From: JANWKQ01 sp964624635
GTDB taxonomy: Bacteria; Bacteroidota; Bacteroidia; CAIKAF01
Reading direction: 5' to 3'
Length of the DNA: 20,108 bases
NCBI GenBank assembly: GCA_964624635.1
Contig: CAZUXM010000050.1
Coordinates: 1 to 20,108, forward strand
Of the stretch, positions 16,014 to 20,108 are shown piece by piece. The notes beneath the pieces were generated by a model that was given only the letters and a program-made list of their open reading frames with translations, made no database searches and was not told the DNA's origin. How positions within the stretch are numbered: the stretch's first letter is position 1; every line of letters starts with the position of its first letter. Position numbers and translations under genes: made by a program.

Positions 16014-19000
16014 TTAATTAATAATCAATACTTTTCTTATGTTAACAGATTCGGAGTAAATACTTACGATATAAACTCCTTCAGGAATATCGTTGATTGA
16101 AAAATAATTGTGTGATAAGTGCCCTTCGTCATCTGTTTCATGCGAATACCTAGACACTTCACTTCCATTAATATCTGTTAAAGCAATGGTAATGTTTTCT
16201 GCCGGTTTAAATTTAAAATTGGACGTAAAATTGATAATGCTTCCTGTTTTGCTTGGGTTTGGATATAATGAAATGGATAAATAATCCATTACCTCATTAT
16301 TTACATTAACGGATTCTAAATCAGAGGTAAAGGCTAAGGTTCCGTCCAAATCATATTCTTTGATTTGATAATAACTTAATCCTTCCTGGGTATCAAAATC
16401 AACCCAGTTATATTCCACTTTTTCGTTGCTATTTCCGGCAGCTTTTACCTGTCCAATCTTTTTATATTCTTTTCCGTCCATTGTTTTTTCGATGGTAAAG
16501 TAATCGGTATTACTTTCGGATAAAGTAGTCCATAAAAGAGCTACACTTTTATCTTGTTTAATATAATTTGCTTTAAAATCAAGCAATTCGATGGGCAAAG
16601 AGTTTACTAGGTTTTTTCTTCCAAACGTAAAGGGAGAGAAACTGGTTTTATAAAACCCTTCTACATATCCTGCTTCGCCTGAAATATTGGAGCTAGTCCA
16701 GCCATAATCTTCCCAATTTGCACCATTAAAGTGACATACCCGCAGGGAGTTTGAATCTACCGCAGTAATACCGCTAAAATCTCCTGATTCGAAATAGAGT
16801 TTTGTTCTTGCGCCTGAGGCTCCGGCAATGCGGTCCAATTTCCAATATTCATTCCAACTTACTTTATTTATAACCCCTTCACATGAAACGTTCTCGTATT
16901 TTCCTTGGGTATATTCGGCCTGAAAAGTTGAACTGCTCACCAAACCTGCAATACCTAAACGAGCCCATCTTCCAACATATTTATCTCCAACAGGAAACAC
17001 GAAATCAGAAGATCCTGTTTTTCGCATAGCCCCTGCCACAAAACTAACACTAGAACCCTGACTACAAGTGGCCCCACTATTAATTTCTAATATTTTTGGA
17101 GACGTTACGTCTATTATTCCTTTTACCAATTTTAACTCATTTGAAACGTAGCCATTATTATTCCAGGTAACTTTACCGGCACCCCACTTATTAATTTTAA
17201 GTCGGTAAAAAGTAACGGCATTGCTTCCATTAAAATTGGCCTCTGAATTTCCTCTGAATATAACAGAATCCTTCGTATGTATAATGGTTCCGTTATTGGT
17301 AATGTTGCCATATACATTTAATTCACCTCCACCTATGGTTAAAACAGCACCCGGATTTACCACCAAGTTTTTACAATTTGCACTTACTCCACGACCTATA
17401 TATACGCGCTTTCCGGCTGGAATATCTGTGGTTGTAAGAGAATCAGGAATTAAATTACTGGTCCAGTTGTAGCAGTTTTGCCACAAGGTATCTTGCGACC
17501 CTGTAAATGGTAAGTTAATATTGCCTGCAAAAGAGGAGTTAAATACTTTAAACGTATCGCTTTGCAAACAATTGACTCCGTAGTTATTGGTTACATAATA
17601 GGTTCCGGGGTTGTTTACCTGAATACTAAACGTAGTGGCTCCGGTACTCCATAAAACACTTCGTGTAAAGGGATCGCCATCGTTATAAAGTGTTAAGGGA
17701 GTTCCCACTACTTTACAAAATTCTTGCGTGGTAATTTGGGTTTCCCAATCAAGACCGGTAAATGTCCAACCTGTATTATTTCCTAAGTCAACACTATTAA
17801 ACCCAGCATTAAAAGTGGCACCCCCTTGGGCTCTTATATCTTGTAATCTAATAAAATCGGTATTAAACGAGACACCAGCAGGCATACTTATAGTTGCTTG
17901 AGCACCTGCAGAGCTTGATTTTAGTGTATTTAAAAAACAACCATTAGAATTAATTTTTAAATATTCATTGATGTTTTGAGTAGAACCTGCGGTAAGTGTG
18001 TGTACATACTGCGCTCCTTCGCCTAAAAACAATAATGAATCAAAGGTATTAGCACCTACAATTGAAGAATTCCCAGTTGTTGAAACAGAATGATATGAAT
18101 CACTGTGATAATAACTATTGTTCAACCTAGCATTTATGTTATTAAAAATCACTCTATGATATTGTACTCCGTCTGTTCCGAGTGTTTGAAAATCACTCCC
18201 ATTTAGTTTTATAGTTGCAGAGGCTAAAGATGCGGTAATATTTGTATTCTTCAAAACCCACGAACCATTCAAAATAATGGTAGAGGTTCCTAATGTAAGC
18301 GTTCTCGTATTGGTTGTATTTGACTCGAAAGAACCGGTTTCAACCGTTTTATTATTTGTATTTAGGGTTCCATAATTATGCTTAATCTGGCAATTTCCAC
18401 CTGTTTTAAAATTGTCCTGCAAAATATATTCGCCTGTACCAGAAAAAAGAATTTGTGATGAATTTAGTATTTGACCGGCAGTTGTAATGGTTTGTCCGGC
18501 TAAAGTTGAGTTAAAATATAATATGCCGTTTAAATTTTCATTCATCACCGCAATGAAAGTGAGTGAACCATAGATAGATAATGAATAAGAACCTGTTGAA
18601 TAAAACTCAGGATTGTTTGTTGCCCCTACCCACGACATGCTTTTACAGTTGGCATGTATATCCACCGTTACTTTTTTCCCCACACTTGAAAATGAGTTAG
18701 CATCAAAAAAAACATTATCTCTAATGGTTGGAACACAGCCCGTTGGAGACTGTCCCACGCCGCCTGAACTTATAGCCCAATGCGTAGGATCGCTCCAGTT
18801 ACCTGTACCACCTACCCAATAATAATTGGTAGATGGCAACAGATTTAAGGTAATACCTGTATTATTCCCGTTTTCATACACCACGTTATTCCCGGTAAAG
18901 CTTGCTCCGCCCTGAAACTGCATATCGTAAAAATTGCAATAATTAAAGGTTACGGAACCTGACGTTTTACTGATTTTGGCTTTAATCCCTGCTGAACTTG

Positions 19001-19956
19001 ATTTAATAAAATTAGGTTTTGCGCATGAGCCTTGGGTCACACTTAATAAATTATTAATAGTTTGTGTGCCATAGGCATTAAAAACATAATTTAAATCTCC
19101 AACTGTTGCGGTAAACATCAAGGTATCAATAGTTTGGCTACCTCCAATATTGGAAGGGCCGTTAAAGGTTACTTTATGAAAAAAATCGCTATGTGAATAT
19201 GATGTTCCTAAATTTCCTGTAATAGAAGTTCCTGTTTCAAAAAACACATAATGATATTGAACCCCATTAGTACCCGTGGTTTGAAAGGCACTATTTGATT
19301 TAACCTTAATAGTGGAAGAACTTAAGGATTTTGTAAGATTTGTGTTTTGTAACACCCAACTATTCAAAATAATAGTAGAGGTTCCTAATGTAAGGGTTCT
19401 TGTATTGGTTGTATTTGACTCGAAAGAACCGGTTTCAACCGTTTTATTATTTGTATNNNNNNNNNNNNNNNNNNNNNNNNNNNNNNNNNNNNNNNNNNNN
19501 NNNNNNNNNNNNNNNNNNNNNNNNNNNNNNNNNNNNNNNNNNNNNNNNNNNNNNNNTTGTAATGGTTTGTCCGGCTAAAGTTGAGTTAAAATATAATATG
19601 CCGTTTAAATTCTCATTCATTGCAGCAATGAAGGTAAGTGAACCGTAGATAGATAATGAATAAGAACCCGATGAATAAAACTCAGGATTGTTTGTTGCCC
19701 CTACCCACGACATGCTTTTACAAAAAGCATTTTGATTAATGGTAATTTTTTGATTTGCCCCATTAAAGGAATTGGCATCAAAAAAAACATCATCTGCAGA
19801 AGAAGGCACTGCATTTGGATGATTATTTCCTCCACTGACTGTTGCCCACTGAGTTAAATCGCTCCAGTTACCTGTACCTCCAACCCAATAATAATTAGCT
19901 CCCTGAGCTAAACTTATAGTAATTAGGTTTAAAATAAGAAAGTAAACTAACCTCAT
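16014..19956 (-). CDS. Large T9SS cargo protein with tandem N-terminal duplication and type A sorting tail (contains N gap)
   Basis: The gene starts at ATG 19956 (MRLVYFLILNLITISLAQG, a clear signal peptide) and runs through the 100-N gap to the stop at 16014, about 1320 residues once the gap is filled. The N-terminal half is two copies of a roughly 360-residue unit opening with NYYWVGGTGNWSD and containing CKSMSWVGATNNPEFYS, likely beta-helix or Ig-like exoprotein modules. The middle has a GNITNNGTI beta-helix-like region. Near the C terminus come LPIELLDFKA, LLWTTLSESN and TIEKTMDGKEY, a common pre-sorting domain, then a type A T9SS tail (SISLYPNPSKTG through VYIVSIYSES to KVLIIN). The protein should be secreted across the outer membrane and attached or released. 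No enzymatic motif was seen; adhesion is a guess. The internal TTG at 19367 is not a start, because the frame continues upstream of it. Confidence 0.85.
17761..19898 (-). repeat. Long internal tandem duplication (two copies of about 1.07 kb)
   Basis: Copy 1 (about 19898 down to 18842) and copy 2 (about 18839 down to 17761) both open with NYYWVGGTGNWSD and share long stretches. Nearly identical DNA is seen at 18482-18650 versus 19557-19720 and at 18270-18361 versus 19370-19456. Outside those stretches the copies have clearly diverged and carry small indels. The duplication ends before the WETQITTQEF segment. Confidence 0.85.
19457..19556. other. Assembly gap of 100 N in the duplicated region
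   Basis: The flanks align to copy 2 at 18361 (left edge) and 18482 (right edge), so about 120 nt should be missing. Codon phase on both sides requires a gap length divisible by three; 120 fits and 100 does not. The gap lies in the most conserved part of the duplication, as expected from short-read collapse. Confidence 0.85.
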
Positions 19957-19979
19957 AAATCAGGATTTGAAGGTTTCTA

Positions 19980-19987
19980 CGAATATA
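19980..19987 (-). promoter_or_regulatory. Weak -7-like box TATATTCG upstream of the cargo gene
   Basis: On the minus strand TATATTCG matches TAnnTTTG in all but one position and lies 23 bases before the ATG at 19956. Support is weak. Confidence 0.25.
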
Positions 19988-20019
19988 ATGCGCGGAAGTT
20001 CTGTTTTTATGTATTAATC

Positions 20020-20040
20020 ATTTGTTAAATATTAACAAAT
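20020..20040. repeat. Perfect inverted repeat in the spacer between the two cargo genes
   Basis: ATTTGTTAA and TTAACAAAT form a perfect 9-bp inverted repeat around ATA. It lies between the end of the upstream paralogue (20055) and the start of the next gene (19956), both on the minus strand. It could be a weak terminator hairpin or an operator; there is no strong T tract. Confidence 0.4.
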
Positions 20041-20054
20041 AAGTTTCGGATATT

Positions 20055-20108
20055 TTAATTAATAATCAATACTTTTCTTATGTTAACAGATTCGGAGTAA
20101 ATACTTAC
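20055..20108 (-). CDS. C-terminal end of a second T9SS cargo protein (partial)
   Basis: Only the last 17 codons and the stop are in the window: VSIYSESVNIRKVLIIN. They are identical, base for base over 54 nt, to the end of the cargo gene that stops at 16014. A type A T9SS tail of a tandem paralogue is the natural reading. The rest lies to the right of the window. Confidence 0.8.
   Translation of the reverse strand, partial: VSIYSESVNIRKVLIIN

Noticed and set aside
16014..19367. A gene starting at TTG 19367
   Set aside because: The frame continues upstream into the gap and matches copy 2 of the internal duplication; the signal peptide is at 19956.
1..20108. Mobile element or phage
   Set aside because: No transposase, integrase, terminal inverted repeats or target-site duplications were seen; the repeats present are inside surface-protein genes.

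Overview
The window looks like part of a Bacteroidota genome (Flavobacteriia or a close relative). The DNA is AT-rich. Exported proteins carry type IX secretion (T9SS) C-terminal signals of both main kinds: a CHU_C / gliding-motility type at the left end and a short type A tail at the right end. The T9SS machinery itself is not in the window. Several gene starts are preceded by the Bacteroidota -7 box TAnnTTTG. Three runs of N (33, 10 and 100) are scaffold gaps. Each falls inside a gene, and in all three the flanking reading frames show one gene rather than two.

Region 1 (1-4579, + strand). This holds the C-terminal 1333 residues of a giant SprB-like surface protein: eleven SprB-type repeats with an exact 77-residue period, three 'W-S-G' beta repeats, two PKD-like domains and a CHU_C domain. 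A DUF2141 lipoprotein follows. Region 2 (4861-10910, + strand) is the most interesting part. Two small secreted proteins look like distant paralogues of each other. They precede a roughly 1110-residue outer-membrane protein that reads as two Ig-like domains, a usher-like beta barrel, two small beta domains and a C-terminal SPOR (peptidoglycan-binding) domain. A WcaF-like acetyltransferase and a family 2 glycosyltransferase follow it, nearly without spacing. I propose a noncanonical chaperone/usher-like surface-appendage locus with its own glycan-modifying enzymes. This is inference.

Region 3 (10919-15945, - strand) is housekeeping: a GlmM-type phosphohexomutase, an unrecognised lipoprotein, a NifS/IscS-like cysteine desulfurase (damaged in the assembly by an N-gap and one missing base), a PaaG-like enoyl-CoA hydratase/isomerase and an Mrp/ApbC-family ATPase that lacks the CxxC cluster motif. 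Region 4 (16014-20108, - strand) is a roughly 1320-residue T9SS cargo protein built on a long internal tandem duplication. Upstream of it is the very end of a second gene whose last 54 nt are identical, so paralogous cargo genes sit in tandem.

No tRNA, rRNA, CRISPR array, transposase, integrase or replication origin was seen. No intergenic stretch exceeds 300 bases; the longest is 4580-4860.
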